Positions 26,254 through 34,992 of a stretch of 46,865 nt of DNA are shown piece by piece (positions within the stretch are counted from its first letter, which is position 1; every line of letters starts with the position of its first letter). A model generated the notes under the pieces. That model was given only the letters and a program-made list of their open reading frames with translations. It did no database searches and was not told the origin of the DNA. The stretch is from Bordetella parapertussis (GTDB lineage Bacteria > Pseudomonadota > Gammaproteobacteria > Burkholderiales > Burkholderiaceae_B). Location of the stretch: assembly GCA_945903445.1 (NCBI GenBank), contig CAMDNZ010000023.1, forward strand, positions 1 through 46,865, read 5' to 3'. Position numbers and translations under genes: made by a program.

Positions 26254-26619
26254 CTATCCCGCCGTCAACAGCGCCGCTACGTCGGGCACGCCTGCGAACA
26301 CTTCGGCCGCGTCGTCTGTCAGCGTGTCCAGTAGCCGCTTGAGGTGGCCGATGTGCGGCAGCATCGGACCGAAGAACAGCGTACGCGCCGCGTGTTGGAC
26401 CAGCAGGGTTGGAAAATTTTCGACGTCTTCGTCCCCGAGATAATCGGGATGGTCTTCGATATCGATCCAGGCGAACGTCATATGGGGCCTGGCCTGCGCC
26501 AGCGCTTCGAACTTGTCGCGATATTGCGTGCAAACGTCGCACCAGGCGGCGCAATAGCAGGCCACCAGCCATTTTGAGGCGGCCGGCGGGGCGGTCTGGT
26601 CAGGGATACGGAGCGTCAT
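26254..26619 (-). CDS. thioredoxin-fold protein
   Basis: 121 aa. The active site is CAAWCDVC (C27 and C30), preceded by strand WLVACY; two more Cys are at 21 and 23. ENFPTLLV contains the cis-Pro. There is no signal peptide, so it is probably cytoplasmic. The four N-terminal Cys are unusual for a thioredoxin and could bind metal or form a relay. It is divergent from the EI24 gene. Confidence 0.88.
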   Translation of the reverse strand: MTLRIPDQTAPPAASKWLVACYCAAWCDVCTQYRDKFEALAQARPHMTFAWIDIEDHPDYLGDEDVENFPTLLVQHAARTLFFGPMLPHIGHLKRLLDTLTDDAAEVFAGVPDVAALLTAG

Positions 26620-26682
26620 ATGGCGAAAGGCGGTCTGGATTGACTATGATAGCCGCTCGAGCCCTCATTTCAGGATGGTCGC

Positions 26683-27486
26683 ATGCCCAGTTCGCCTACG
26701 CCGGTCACCGTCACGCCTTGCGCGCCGCTCCCGGTCGGATTGTCCGGCGTGTGGACAGCCTTCGGACGCGCAGCCGTCTCGCAGTGCCACCCACGCATGT
26801 TGTTCGCGTTGCTGCTGCCGTTTCTGATCATTTTCTTCGGTGCCATCGTTCTGCTGTGGTTGTTCTGGACACCGCTGACCGGCTGGTTGACCCTTCAGGC
26901 CGAAGATTGGGGCGTCGTTCGCACCGTAGATCAGTGGCTGTTGGCCGTCGGGCTTTTTTCCATAAAATTGTGGCTGGTGCCGGTGTTGGCTGGCGTCATT
27001 CTTCTGCCCATCGCCGGTATTTTCGGTGTTGCGGTCGCGGCAGTGTTTGTCATGCCCATGGTGCTCAAACACGTGGCGGGTCACGACTATCCGACGCTCG
27101 CACGTCTGGGCCAGCATGCGACAGCCGTCAGCGTCTGGAACGCCGTGTGGGTGATGACCGTGTTTGCTTTGGGTTGGTTGTTTACTTTGCCGCTGTGGCT
27201 GTTGCCACCGCTAGGTGCGGCCTTGTCGGTGTTCTGGTGGGCTTTCGCGTTCTCGCGAATGATGCGTGTGGACGCCATTGTCGAGCACGCCGCGCCAAAC
27301 GAGCGCCGCGCCTTGATCGCCCGCCATAATGGCGGCTTCTGGATGTTGGGGCTGCTGTGCTCCGTGTTGAACTTGTTGCCCCCCGCGTGGATTGTGCTGC
27401 CGGTGTTCTCGGCGTTATTGTTTGCGCATTACGGTCTGGCGGCCTTGCAGAATGCTCGCTTGAGCCAGCCGAACCCTGTAGTTTGA
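26683..27486 (+). CDS. EI24-domain membrane protein (CysZ-like)
   Basis: 267 aa with four or five helices. GVWTAFGRAAVSQCHPRML opens the EI24/CysZ domain, and the end carries NERRALIARHNGGFWMLG. CysZ proteins carry sulfate, but this branch in betaproteobacteria has not, to my knowledge, been tested. Ends 38 bp before the CinA-like gene, so may be co-transcribed with it. Confidence 0.83.
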   Translation: MPSSPTPVTVTPCAPLPVGLSGVWTAFGRAAVSQCHPRMLFALLLPFLIIFFGAIVLLWLFWTPLTGWLTLQAEDWGVVRTVDQWLLAVGLFSIKLWLVPVLAGVILLPIAGIFGVAVAAVFVMPMVLKHVAGHDYPTLARLGQHATAVSVWNAVWVMTVFALGWLFTLPLWLLPPLGAALSVFWWAFAFSRMMRVDAIVEHAAPNERRALIARHNGGFWMLGLLCSVLNLLPPAWIVLPVFSALLFAHYGLAALQNARLSQPNPVV

Positions 27487-27523
27487 GTCGCCGTTTCATC
27501 CACCCGAGTCTGAGCCGATCGCC

Positions 27524-28396
27524 ATGCCGAACACTTCCGCCGAACGCCGTTTTTCCTTGATTATTGTCGGCGACGAAATTCTGTCTGGGCGCCGCCAGGA
27601 CAAGCATATGTCCAAGGTGGTGGAACTGTTGAGCGCGCGCGGCTTGGCATTGTCGCAAGTCACTTTCCTGGCCGACGACCGCGACCGCCTGACCGACGGT
27701 CTTAAGCGCAGTTTCGCATCGGGCGACATCGTGTTTTGCTGTGGCGGTATCGGCGCTACGCCGGACGATCACACCCGGCAGGCTGCAGCCGCTGCCCTTG
27801 GGCGACCCCTGGTCCTGCATCCCGATGCCGAGGTCGCCATCACCGAGCGCTGCCTGCGCTTGGCCGAAGAGGGCAAGGGCGTGGCGGACATGTCCACACC
27901 CGAAAATCGGCAACGCTTGCAGATGGGCGTGTTTCCGCAAGGCTGCGAGATTGTGCCTAATACCTACAACCAGATTCCTGGATTTTTCATCCAAGACCAC
28001 ACCTTCGTGCCGGGGTTTCCGGTCATGGCATGGCCGATGATCGAAACCATGTTGGATACGCGTTATCGCGATCGCCACCATCAGACTTCCTGGATCGAGC
28101 ATTCGTTTTTGGTCTATCGCCTGCCCGAGTCGCGCATCACGCCTGCCATGGAAGCGCTGGAGCGCGATTTTCCCGGGGTACGCGCGTTCAGCCTGCCCAG
28201 CGTGGGTGAGGACGGCGCTCGACCGCACATCGAACTAGGCGTTAAGGGTGCGCCGGAAGCAGCCGCTGCGGCATTGCAGTTCTTGCGCGAGGCTGCCGAG
28301 CGGGTGGGCGGCATATTTCAGCCCGATGCGATGCCGGTGGCCGACAGCCCGGCTGTCGCGGGCGCGAGTGGGCGATCCGGCGAGGTTCGCCCATGA
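27524..28396 (+). CDS. CinA N-terminal / molybdopterin-binding-like protein
   Basis: 290 aa. RRFSLIIVGDEILSGRRQDKH is the MoCF-type binding start of the CinA N-domain, and FCCGGIGATPDDHTRQAAA is its second loop. The CinA C-terminal nicotinamide-nucleotide deamidase domain is missing, so this is the stand-alone N-domain form. Similar domains bind molybdopterin or hydrolyse ADP-ribose; which applies here is unknown. It overlaps the IclR gene by ATGA. Confidence 0.85.
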   Translation: MPNTSAERRFSLIIVGDEILSGRRQDKHMSKVVELLSARGLALSQVTFLADDRDRLTDGLKRSFASGDIVFCCGGIGATPDDHTRQAAAAALGRPLVLHPDAEVAITERCLRLAEEGKGVADMSTPENRQRLQMGVFPQGCEIVPNTYNQIPGFFIQDHTFVPGFPVMAWPMIETMLDTRYRDRHHQTSWIEHSFLVYRLPESRITPAMEALERDFPGVRAFSLPSVGEDGARPHIELGVKGAPEAAAAALQFLREAAERVGGIFQPDAMPVADSPAVAGASGRSGEVRP

Positions 28397-29247
28397 CTCG
28401 ACAGGAAGGCAGTCTGACCGCTGTCCCGGAGGACGAAACGCCGCTTGCGATTCAGGTGCTCGACCGTGCCATGCGTTTATTGGACGCCTTGGCCGAGCAA
28501 TCCGAACCGGTCACGCTGAAGGCGCTGGCCGCACGTACTCAACTGCATGCCTCGACCGCGCATCGCATCTTGAACGATCTCGTTGTCGGACGTTATGTCG
28601 AGCGAGTCGATAACGGCGTCTATCAATTGGGCATGCGCCTGCTCGAACTGGGGTCCCTGGTCAAAGGCCGTCTGAATGTGCATGAAGCTGCGCTGCCAGG
28701 CATGCGTGCCTTGCACAAGCTGACCGGTCAGACCGTTAATCTGTCGATCCAACAGGGCGACGAGATCGTCTATATCGATCGTGCTTGGAGCGAGCGCTCG
28801 GGCATGCAGGTGGTGCGTGCCATCGGCGGACGTGCACCGCTGCATCTCACCTCCACCGGCAAGCTTTTTCTGTCGCAGGCCGACAGCCGGACGGTGCGGG
28901 CCTACGCCATGCGAACTGGGCTGGCGGGCCAGACCCGCAATAGCCTGACCGAGTTCGACCGCCTCGAACGCGATCTGGCGCTGGTTCGACGCCTGGGATA
29001 CGCGCGCGACAACGAAGAGTTGGAACTCGGCGTGAAGTGCATCGCCGCGGGCATCTTCGATGACACCGGTAAGTTGGTGGCGGGACTGTCGATCTCGGCA
29101 CCGGCGCATCGGCTGCATGACGACTGGGTCAAGCATTTGACGGGTACGGCTGCGCGAATTTCCGAGGCGCTCGGGTTCGAGGCGGGGCCAAACCACGCGA
29201 TGCCGCCTCTGGAAGCGGCATCGTCGGTGCCCGGTCGGGCGGCTTGA
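28393..29247 (+). CDS. IclR-family transcription regulator
   Basis: 284 aa. The N-terminal winged helix is at about 15-75 (IQVLDRAMRLLDALAEQ, LHASTAHRILNDLV), and an effector domain follows with LHLTSTGKLFLSQ and GVKCIAAGIFDDTGKLVAGLSIS. It overlaps the CinA-like gene and converges on a Bug receptor gene. IclR proteins often control transport or catabolism of organic acids, so the receptor is a candidate target, though that is inference. Confidence 0.93.
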   Translation: MTRQEGSLTAVPEDETPLAIQVLDRAMRLLDALAEQSEPVTLKALAARTQLHASTAHRILNDLVVGRYVERVDNGVYQLGMRLLELGSLVKGRLNVHEAALPGMRALHKLTGQTVNLSIQQGDEIVYIDRAWSERSGMQVVRAIGGRAPLHLTSTGKLFLSQADSRTVRAYAMRTGLAGQTRNSLTEFDRLERDLALVRRLGYARDNEELELGVKCIAAGIFDDTGKLVAGLSISAPAHRLHDDWVKHLTGTAARISEALGFEAGPNHAMPPLEAASSVPGRAA

Positions 29248-29260
29248 GGCGAAGCCGCCC
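29237..29260. terminator. GC-rich hairpin between convergent genes
   Basis: A perfect 9-bp stem GGGCGGCTT / AAGCCGCCC with a six-base loop overlaps the IclR stop codon and lies 14 bp from the end of the Bug gene. No T run follows, so termination is possible but not certain. Confidence 0.45.
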
Positions 29261-29274
29261 GGCAAGCGCGGGCC

Positions 29275-30255
29275 TTACTGGGGTTCCAGCTTGGCTTTTT
29301 TGAACAGCTCGGCCCACTGCGGCACTTGTTGCTTGACGTGCTTGGTCAGTGCTTCGGGATTGGCCTGATCGGTCATGACGCGCGCACCCAAGACTTTCAT
29401 GCGTTCCTGAAACTTCGGATCGGCCAAGCCAGCTTGCAATGCGGCAACCAGCTTGTCAACCACGGGCTTGGGCGTGCCCTTCGGCACCCACATTCCGTGC
29501 CAGATACCCACTTCGAAGCCTTTGTAGCCCGACTCGTCCATCGTTGGCAGGTCGGGCAGCGTCTCGACGCGTTTTAAGCTGGTGACGGCATAGGCTTTGA
29601 CGCGCTTGCCGTCGATCTGCTGGGTCGTATTGGTAGTCTGGTCGCACAGCACGTCGACTTGCTTACCCAGCAAGTCGTTCATGGCAGGGGCAGTGCCTTT
29701 GTACGGAATGGTCAGTAGCTCGATGCCCAGGGCGTCCATCAGCATCACGCTGCACAAATGGCTGGCCGCGCCGACGCCGGCATTGGCCACCGATACCTTT
29801 TCCTTGTTCTGCTTGATGTACTCGCTGAATTCTTTGATGTTGTTCGGCGGGAAGTCTTCGCGCGCGATGATGGTCATGGGCACGTCCACCACCAAACCAA
29901 TAGGCTCGAAACTGGTGTAAGGATCGTAGCCAGGGTTTTTATATAACGACGGCGCGGTCGAGAAACCGGCGTGCATCAGCAAAATGCTATAGCCATCGGG
30001 TTTGTCGCGGGCGACTTGGGAGGTGCCCAAGGTGCCGCCGGCACCGCCCTTGTTTTCGACCACGACGGTCTGACCCAGCGACGTACGCATGGCTTCGGCC
30101 AAAGAGCGCGCGACGTTGTCGGTCGGGCCGCCCGCGGCGAACGGCACCACCATGTTGATTGCTCGGGTGGGGTAATCGGCGGCTGCCACCGCGCCCGTGG
30201 CGAGCAAGCAGGCGGTGGCAAACAATGCGGCCAAGGGCCGTTTGGGCAAAGTCAT
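29275..30255 (-). CDS. Bug-type periplasmic substrate-binding protein (TctC family)
   Basis: 326 aa with a signal peptide at about 1-26 (ALFATACLLATGAVAAADYP). YPTRAINMVVPFAAGGPTDNVAR and VVENKGGAGGTLGTSQVARDKPDGY are the hallmark ligand-loop segments of Bug proteins. These bind organic acids or amides, often for tripartite tricarboxylate transporters; no membrane subunits lie in the window, as is usual for Bug genes. The Shine-Dalgarno is GGAG, five bases before the ATG. Confidence 0.95.
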   Translation of the reverse strand: MTLPKRPLAALFATACLLATGAVAAADYPTRAINMVVPFAAGGPTDNVARSLAEAMRTSLGQTVVVENKGGAGGTLGTSQVARDKPDGYSILLMHAGFSTAPSLYKNPGYDPYTSFEPIGLVVDVPMTIIAREDFPPNNIKEFSEYIKQNKEKVSVANAGVGAASHLCSVMLMDALGIELLTIPYKGTAPAMNDLLGKQVDVLCDQTTNTTQQIDGKRVKAYAVTSLKRVETLPDLPTMDESGYKGFEVGIWHGMWVPKGTPKPVVDKLVAALQAGLADPKFQERMKVLGARVMTDQANPEALTKHVKQQVPQWAELFKKAKLEPQ

Positions 30256-30389
30256 ACTGTCTCCAGATAAGCATCGAACACGAGCGTTCGAAGGCTGTTT
30301 TTTTCTTGTGTCCTCTGTTGTACAGAGCGATTGAGCGCAAGTCTAGGAATATTTGGTCGGTGGGTCATCTCAGGAGTAATCCCTAAGTA

Positions 30390-30403
30390 AAAACCGCGGT
30401 TTT
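30390..30403. promoter_or_regulatory. 14-bp perfect palindrome
   Basis: AAAACCGCGGTTTT lies in the 364-bp divergent space between the Bug gene and the phasin gene. Nothing else in the stretch 30256-30480 looks coding. It could be an operator; no factor can be named. Confidence 0.35.
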
Positions 30404-30480
30404 CACAGGGAAATAGCGGCAGCGCGACGCTGATATTTAAATGCTTGATTTGTAAGGTTTATTGCGGTGCGTCATGGGGG

Positions 30481-30508
30481 TTGACGTGGAGGACGAAATG
30501 CCTAAAAT
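30481..30508 (+). promoter_or_regulatory. sigma-70 type promoter of the phasin gene
   Basis: TTGACG (30481-30486), a 16-bp spacer, and TAAAAT (30503-30508). It lies 112 bp before the phasin ATG and just before the inverted repeat at 30514. Confidence 0.65.
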
Positions 30509-30513
30509 AGTCA

Positions 30514-30529
30514 TTGTGCGGTGCACCAA
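30514..30529. promoter_or_regulatory. inverted repeat at the phasin start site, possible PhaR operator
   Basis: TTGTGCggTGCACCAA covers the expected transcription start. Phasin promoters in Burkholderiales are repressed by PhaR, so a repressor site here is likely, but I cannot confirm the PhaR consensus. Confidence 0.4.
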
Positions 30530-30619
30530 GAGGCCGCAAAGCCAAGGCGATCGCAGTCATCCAGTCAGTCGTCACAGCCCACCGGCGGCTAGAGCCGGAC
30601 AATTCCAAAGGAGAGATGC

Positions 30620-31198
30620 ATGAGCGCAATTCCCGAGCAGGTTCTGGCCCGTCAGCAGTCGGCCATCAATCAATTTGTCGCGGCGCAAAACGCCATGTTT
30701 AGCGGCTTCGAAAAGCTAGTCGATTTGAACGTGAAGGTCATGCGCGCCACCTTGGACGAATTTAATCAGCACGCGCAGCAAAGCGGCAGCATTCGCGATC
30801 CCCAAGAGGCACTGGCTTATGCGTCTTCGGGTTTCCAGCCGGGTGCCGAGAAAGCCATGGCTTACGGCAAGCATGTCTATAGCATCGTCGCTGGCGTGCA
30901 AGGTGAGTTGGCTAAGTTGCATGAGGCGCATATCAGCGAGTCGCACGAACAGGCCGTCGAGTTGCTGGACCAGTTAGCCAAGAACGCGCCGGCTGGCTCC
31001 GAAAGCGCCATCGCCGCCATGAAATCGTCATTGAGCACCGCCAACGGCGCCTACGAGTCGCTGTCCAAGGCTGCCAAGCAAGCGGCCGACGTGGCTGAAT
31101 CGAATTTGAATGCCGCCACCAATGCGACCTTCAAAGCTGCTTCGGATGCCGCCGAAGCCGCTAACAAGGTTGCCGCTCGCACCCGCCGCACTGCCTAA
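30620..31198 (+). CDS. phaP: phasin, polyhydroxyalkanoate granule-coat protein
   Basis: 192 aa, helical throughout and without a signal peptide. The Phasin_2-like start is LARQQSAINQFVAAQNAMFSGFEKLVDLNVKVMRATLDE; the C-terminus is an Ala-rich amphipathic helix ending in basic residues (AARTRRTA). Phasins cover PHA granules in the cytoplasm and imply that this organism stores PHA. Shine-Dalgarno AAAGGAGA precedes the ATG. Confidence 0.95.
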   Translation: MSAIPEQVLARQQSAINQFVAAQNAMFSGFEKLVDLNVKVMRATLDEFNQHAQQSGSIRDPQEALAYASSGFQPGAEKAMAYGKHVYSIVAGVQGELAKLHEAHISESHEQAVELLDQLAKNAPAGSESAIAAMKSSLSTANGAYESLSKAAKQAADVAESNLNAATNATFKAASDAAEAANKVAARTRRTA

Positions 31199-31273
31199 GG
31201 TGGGTTAACGCCCGTTCTGGCTTGGCCAAAAACGGCTGCGAGTGACAAATCAGTTGTACCGCCTGCATATTGA

Positions 31274-31302
31274 GGCCGCCCCTGCCGAGGCGGCCTTTTT
31301 TT
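31274..31302 (+). terminator. rho-independent terminator of the phasin gene
   Basis: A 7-bp stem GGCCGCC / GGCGGCC with an eight-base loop is followed by seven T. It lies about 75 bp after the phasin stop codon. Confidence 0.9.
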
Positions 31303-31311
31303 CCAATTCAA

Positions 31312-31326
31312 TTGTTACGATAACAA
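31312..31326. promoter_or_regulatory. inverted repeat upstream of the small exported peptide gene
   Basis: TTGTTAcgaTAACAA, perfect 6-bp arms, about 97 bp before the ATG at 31423 and in AT-rich sequence. A possible operator or promoter element; no factor assigned. Confidence 0.4.
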
Positions 31327-31422
31327 CGGTCAAGTTTGTGGGTTTCCGTGCCGGATGTAGCGTGTGATGTGCGATCCCGCATCCTTGCGAGTCGCGCACG
31401 TCCACTTCACGGGATATCAATC

Positions 31423-31641
31423 ATGCAGACTTCTCTATGGAAAACCTTGGCGGCGACCTGTGCCATTACACTCGCTTTGGGTGCCAGTGCGCAAACGTAT
31501 GCCATGCCCGCGCCGTTGGCAGAACAAACGGTTTCGACTACGACGGCGTCGAACTCAACACCAGCTAACACGTCCCAATTGGGGGTCGGCGAAGATATTT
31601 TTTGTACGTTATTGTCGTTCTGGTGCTGGATGACTAAATGA
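31423..31641 (+). CDS. small exported peptide, unrecognised
   Basis: 72 aa. The N-terminus (MQTSLWKTLAATCAITLALG) is a clear Sec signal with a likely cut at SAQTYA. The mature part is a Ser/Thr-rich linker followed by GVGEDIFCTLLSFWCWMTK, a hydrophobic end with two Cys seven residues apart and three aromatic residues. It does not belong to a family I know. Shine-Dalgarno is weak (GGGATA). It converges on pyrD. It could be a signalling or bacteriocin-like peptide, or a random small secreted protein. Confidence 0.5.
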   Translation: MQTSLWKTLAATCAITLALGASAQTYAMPAPLAEQTVSTTTASNSTPANTSQLGVGEDIFCTLLSFWCWMTK

Positions 31642-31651
31642 CACCTGATCG

Positions 31652-32695
31652 TTAGCGATGGCTGATGGCCATCACGCAGTCGCGCACCAGAGCAGGGCCT
31701 TTGTAAATCAGTCCAGTATAGAGCTGCACTGCATCGGCACCCGCCGCAATTTTTTCTCGTGCCTGCTGGCCCGATGCGATACCGCCGACCCCGATGATGG
31801 CGAGGTGATCGCCCAGTTGCTCACGTAAGCGTGCGATCACCGCCAGCGACAACGCATGTACCGGAGGACCTGACAGGCCGCCCGTTTCGTCGGCATGACG
31901 TTGGCCCTGTACGGCCTCGCGTTGCAATGTGGTGTTGGTGGCGATGACGCCATCGATCTCGTGCTGTGCCAGCGTATGAGCGATATGGTCGATCTGTGCG
32001 GTTTCCAGATCGGGTGCGATTTTCACGACCATCGGGACACGGCGCCCATGCTCGTCTTCCAGCACCTTGCGGGCGTCGCGCAGGGCGGCGAGCAATTCGG
32101 TCAACTCGTCGCCGCCTTGAAGCGCTCGCAGGTTCTGCGTGTTCGGCGATGAGATGTTTACCGTTACGTAATCGGCGTAGGCGTACACTGCCCGCAGTCC
32201 CGCAAGGTAGTCGTCTTTCGCGCGTTCGATAGGGGTGTCGGCGTTCTTGCCGATGTTCAGCCCCAGAATGCCGCCATGTTGACGGAACGTGCTGGTGCGC
32301 ACGTTGGCGATGAAGCTATCCAGACCACCGTTGTTGAACCCCAGGCGGTTGATGAGTGCTTCCGATTGCGGCAGGCGGAACATGCGCGGCTTCGGATTAC
32401 CCGGTTGCGCGCGCGGGGTGACCGTACCCACCTCGATGAAGCCGAATCCCAGGTTGGCCAAGGCATCGATGTGCGCGCCGTTTTTATCCAATCCTGCGGC
32501 CAATCCCACCGGATTGCGCAGGTTCAGTCCCATGACGGTACGTGGCGCACGCAGGTCCGCCCCGAGTAATTTGCGCGTGAGCGTGCAATCGTAAGCGCGT
32601 TGCAAGTTGCGTAGCGTCAACTCGTGCGCGGTTTCGGCGTCGAGACTGAACAGGGCGGCGCGGGCCGCTGGATAGGCATGGTGCAGGATAGACAT
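31652..32695 (-). CDS. pyrD: class 2 dihydroorotate dehydrogenase (quinone)
   Basis: Oxidises dihydroorotate to orotate for pyrimidine synthesis, passing electrons to quinone at the inner membrane. The N-terminal amphipathic helical part (about 1-40) marks class 2. NPVGLAAGLDKNGAHIDAL and GFIEVGTVTPRAQPGNPKPRMFRL are family signatures, and the catalytic-base region has VTVNISSPNTQNLR. 347 aa. Last gene of a minus-strand run. Confidence 0.97.
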   Translation of the reverse strand: MSILHHAYPAARAALFSLDAETAHELTLRNLQRAYDCTLTRKLLGADLRAPRTVMGLNLRNPVGLAAGLDKNGAHIDALANLGFGFIEVGTVTPRAQPGNPKPRMFRLPQSEALINRLGFNNGGLDSFIANVRTSTFRQHGGILGLNIGKNADTPIERAKDDYLAGLRAVYAYADYVTVNISSPNTQNLRALQGGDELTELLAALRDARKVLEDEHGRRVPMVVKIAPDLETAQIDHIAHTLAQHEIDGVIATNTTLQREAVQGQRHADETGGLSGPPVHALSLAVIARLREQLGDHLAIIGVGGIASGQQAREKIAAGADAVQLYTGLIYKGPALVRDCVMAISHR

Positions 32696-32817
32696 GGGAA
32701 GCGATTGTACGGTGACTGGGGCCGATGCGATATGCGGACATCCGAGCCTGCGGGAAGGCCGGCGCTTAAGTCGCGAGCGAGGCAGCGCGGTTGAGATGGT
32801 GGGGGTGAACGAAGCGT

Positions 32818-33558
32818 TCAGTCGGGTTCGGGCGAGTCGGACGACGGGTACCAGACGCCATCGATCAAGCGCTGTTGGGGCGTGAACCCCGCTTTGTAGG
32901 CCATCTTGCGGCTGTCGGCGATCCAGTAACCCAGATATAGCCAGGGCAAGTTAAGCATCCTGCATTGCGCGATCTGCCACAAGATGCTGTAGGTGCCCAG
33001 GCTGCCTTCGGCCTGCGGATCGTAGAAGGTGTAGACCGATGATAGACCACGATCCAACACATCGATGATGGACACCATCATCAGTCGGTTGTCGGCGTCC
33101 CGAAACTCGACCAAACGGGTGTTCACGCGGGTGGTCAGCAAAAACTGAGCGTATTGCGTGCGGCTGTCTTCGTCCATGCCGCCGCCAGGATGGCGGTGCT
33201 GCTGGTACGCGAGGTAGAGGGCGTAGTGCTCGGTCGACCATGCCAACTCGGCGACGAATGCGCGCAAGTTCGCATGGCGCCTCCAGGCCCGACGTTGATT
33301 GCGGTTGGCTTGATGACGATCGACGTCCAGACGGACGGGCACACAGGCCTTGCACGTGTCGCAATGTGGGCGGTAGGTAAACAGGCCGCTGCGTCTGAAC
33401 CCTTGTTGGACCAAACGAGAATAGGTGTCGGCGTTGATCAATTGGCCCGGCGCAGCCACTTGCGACCGCGCTTGCCGTGCCGGCAGGTAGCTGCACGGAT
33501 AAGGCGCGGTCGCGTAAAACTGCAAGGTCGAGAACGGAAGTTCAGAAAGCTTGCTCAT
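32818..33558 (-). CDS. bpt: aspartate/glutamate leucyltransferase (Bpt/ATE-like)
   Basis: Transfers leucine from tRNA to proteins that start with Asp or Glu, marking them for ClpS/ClpAP. 246 aa. YPCSYLPARQARSQV, GFRRSGLFTYRPHCDTCKACVPVRL (Cys cluster) and YLGYWIADSRKMAYKA are family motifs. I chose ATG 33558 (MSKLSELPFSTLQF); longer frames upstream are unlike the family. It pairs with aat upstream. Confidence 0.96.
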   Translation of the reverse strand: MSKLSELPFSTLQFYATAPYPCSYLPARQARSQVAAPGQLINADTYSRLVQQGFRRSGLFTYRPHCDTCKACVPVRLDVDRHQANRNQRRAWRRHANLRAFVAELAWSTEHYALYLAYQQHRHPGGGMDEDSRTQYAQFLLTTRVNTRLVEFRDADNRLMMVSIIDVLDRGLSSVYTFYDPQAEGSLGTYSILWQIAQCRMLNLPWLYLGYWIADSRKMAYKAGFTPQQRLIDGVWYPSSDSPEPD

Positions 33559-33634
33559 GCCTGCTCGCAGGGAACCGGCGTATCGCCGGTGTCTGGGGTC
33601 GGATGGTCGATCGAATCGATATCTCGATATCGGA

Positions 33635-34396
33635 TTACATAGTAACGCCGAAGCTGGAGGCTGGCGTATCGGGCACGATTTCACCCGTGAGAAGCAAAAC
33701 GCCTGCCGTCCATGGCGGTGCGGGCCGAGTGTATGTACGCTGGACGTGGGCGATGAAGTCGGCCCGTGGAACCGGTGCCGCACCCAGGCTGGCCAAGTGC
33801 CGGGTTTGTTGCTGGCAGTCGATCCAGGTCACGCCGTAGCGTTTTAGAAACGCTACCAGGTGCGCTAACGCGATTTTCGAGGCATCGGTGACTCGGGTGA
33901 ACATCGATTCACCGAAGAACATCTCACCCAAACTGACGCCGTACAGCCCTCCGGCCAATTGTCCGTCGATCCATGTTTCGATGCTGTGCGCCCCGCCGGC
34001 ACGGTGCCAGTCGGTATACGCCTGCTGCATGGGGGCGGTGATCCACGTGCCAGGCTGGCCGTCGCGAGGTGCGGCGCAGGCCGCCATGACGTCAGTGAAA
34101 GCGGTATCGACTCGCACAACGATGTCGCCTGCGTCGCCGCGCTCCACCTGACGCAGGCGTTTGCGTAAGGCACGTCCTGGCGAGAAATCGGCGCAAGCCA
34201 GCACCATGCGAGGGTCAGGGCTCCACCACAAGATCGGTTCGCCTTCGCCGAACCAGGGGAACACCCCAGAGCGGTAAGCGTCGATCAAACGATGCACGCT
34301 GAGATCCCGTCCGGCGGCCAGCAGACCCGGTGGGTCTTCCAATGCCTGATCGACTGGCGGGAAAGGGGTGTCGATGTCTAGCCAGGGCAGGGTCAC
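33635..34396 (-). CDS. aat: leucyl/phenylalanyl-tRNA-protein transferase
   Basis: Adds Leu or Phe to N-terminal Lys or Arg in the N-end rule pathway. 253 aa. FPPVDQALEDPPGLLAAGRDLS, RSGVFPWFGEGEPILWWSPDPR and GGLYGVSLGEMFFGESMFT are hallmark segments. The start is GTG 34396 (read as Met), overlapping the Nudix stop as GTGA; longer frames upstream run through the Nudix gene. Confidence 0.95.
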   Translation of the reverse strand: MTLPWLDIDTPFPPVDQALEDPPGLLAAGRDLSVHRLIDAYRSGVFPWFGEGEPILWWSPDPRMVLACADFSPGRALRKRLRQVERGDAGDIVVRVDTAFTDVMAACAAPRDGQPGTWITAPMQQAYTDWHRAGGAHSIETWIDGQLAGGLYGVSLGEMFFGESMFTRVTDASKIALAHLVAFLKRYGVTWIDCQQQTRHLASLGAAPVPRADFIAHVQRTYTRPAPPWTAGVLLLTGEIVPDTPASSFGVTM

Positions 34397-34983
34397 GGCT
34401 GCATGGGGGCGTAGGGTTCGAGCGAGTACTGACGGGTCCGATAGCAGCCCCGAGCGTGGTCCGCCACGTAGTGTTCCAGTGTGGTGATGACCGAGCGAAA
34501 CGACAGCTTGTCCCAAGGGATGTCCGCGAGCGCGAAGTACCGCGCTTCGAGGCTCTCCGGACCGGGATCCAGGCGTTCCGAACGGGCATGAGCGAGATAG
34601 TAGATGTGAACCTGATCGACATGCGGCACGTCGATCATGGTGTACAACGCGCCTAGCTCGACATCGGCGCCGGCCTCTTCCCGAGTCTCGCGCAGCGCGC
34701 CTTGCGCGGTGGTCTCGGCCAGCTCCATGAAGCCGGCCGGCAGCGTCCAGGTGTTGTGACGTGGCTCGATGGCGCGCCGGCACAACAGAATGCGACCGTC
34801 CAGCACCGGAACCGTGCCGACCACCATGCGCGGGTTTTGATAATGAACCGCGCCGCAATGCTCGCAGACATCGCGTTCGCGATTATCGTCGGGTGGCACC
34901 CGCCGGGTGATTGGTGTGCCGCACTGGCCGCAGAACTTCGCGCGGCGCGGAGCGGGAAAATAAAAGGACGGGTCTGCGCTCAT
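34393..34983 (-). CDS. Nudix hydrolase with zinc ribbon
   Basis: 196 aa. A zinc ribbon is formed by C18, C21, C40 and C43 (FCGQCG, CEHCG). The Nudix box GFMELAETTAQGALRETREEAG is complete. This resembles small NudC-like pyrophosphatases that may act on NAD-type dinucleotides, but the NudC specificity motif is not clear. Translationally coupled to aat. Confidence 0.9.
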   Translation of the reverse strand: MSADPSFYFPAPRRAKFCGQCGTPITRRVPPDDNRERDVCEHCGAVHYQNPRMVVGTVPVLDGRILLCRRAIEPRHNTWTLPAGFMELAETTAQGALRETREEAGADVELGALYTMIDVPHVDQVHIYYLAHARSERLDPGPESLEARYFALADIPWDKLSFRSVITTLEHYVADHARGCYRTRQYSLEPYAPMQP

Positions 34984-34992
34984 GGGTGGATT

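Noticed and set aside
33559..33783. 75-codon N-terminal extension of bpt
   Set aside because: Arg/Ser/Pro-rich and unlike the family; ATG 33558 starts the conserved MSKLSELPF.
34397..34858. 154-codon N-terminal extension of aat
   Set aside because: It runs antisense-like through the Nudix gene in another frame; GTG 34396 overlaps the Nudix stop and starts the conserved domain.
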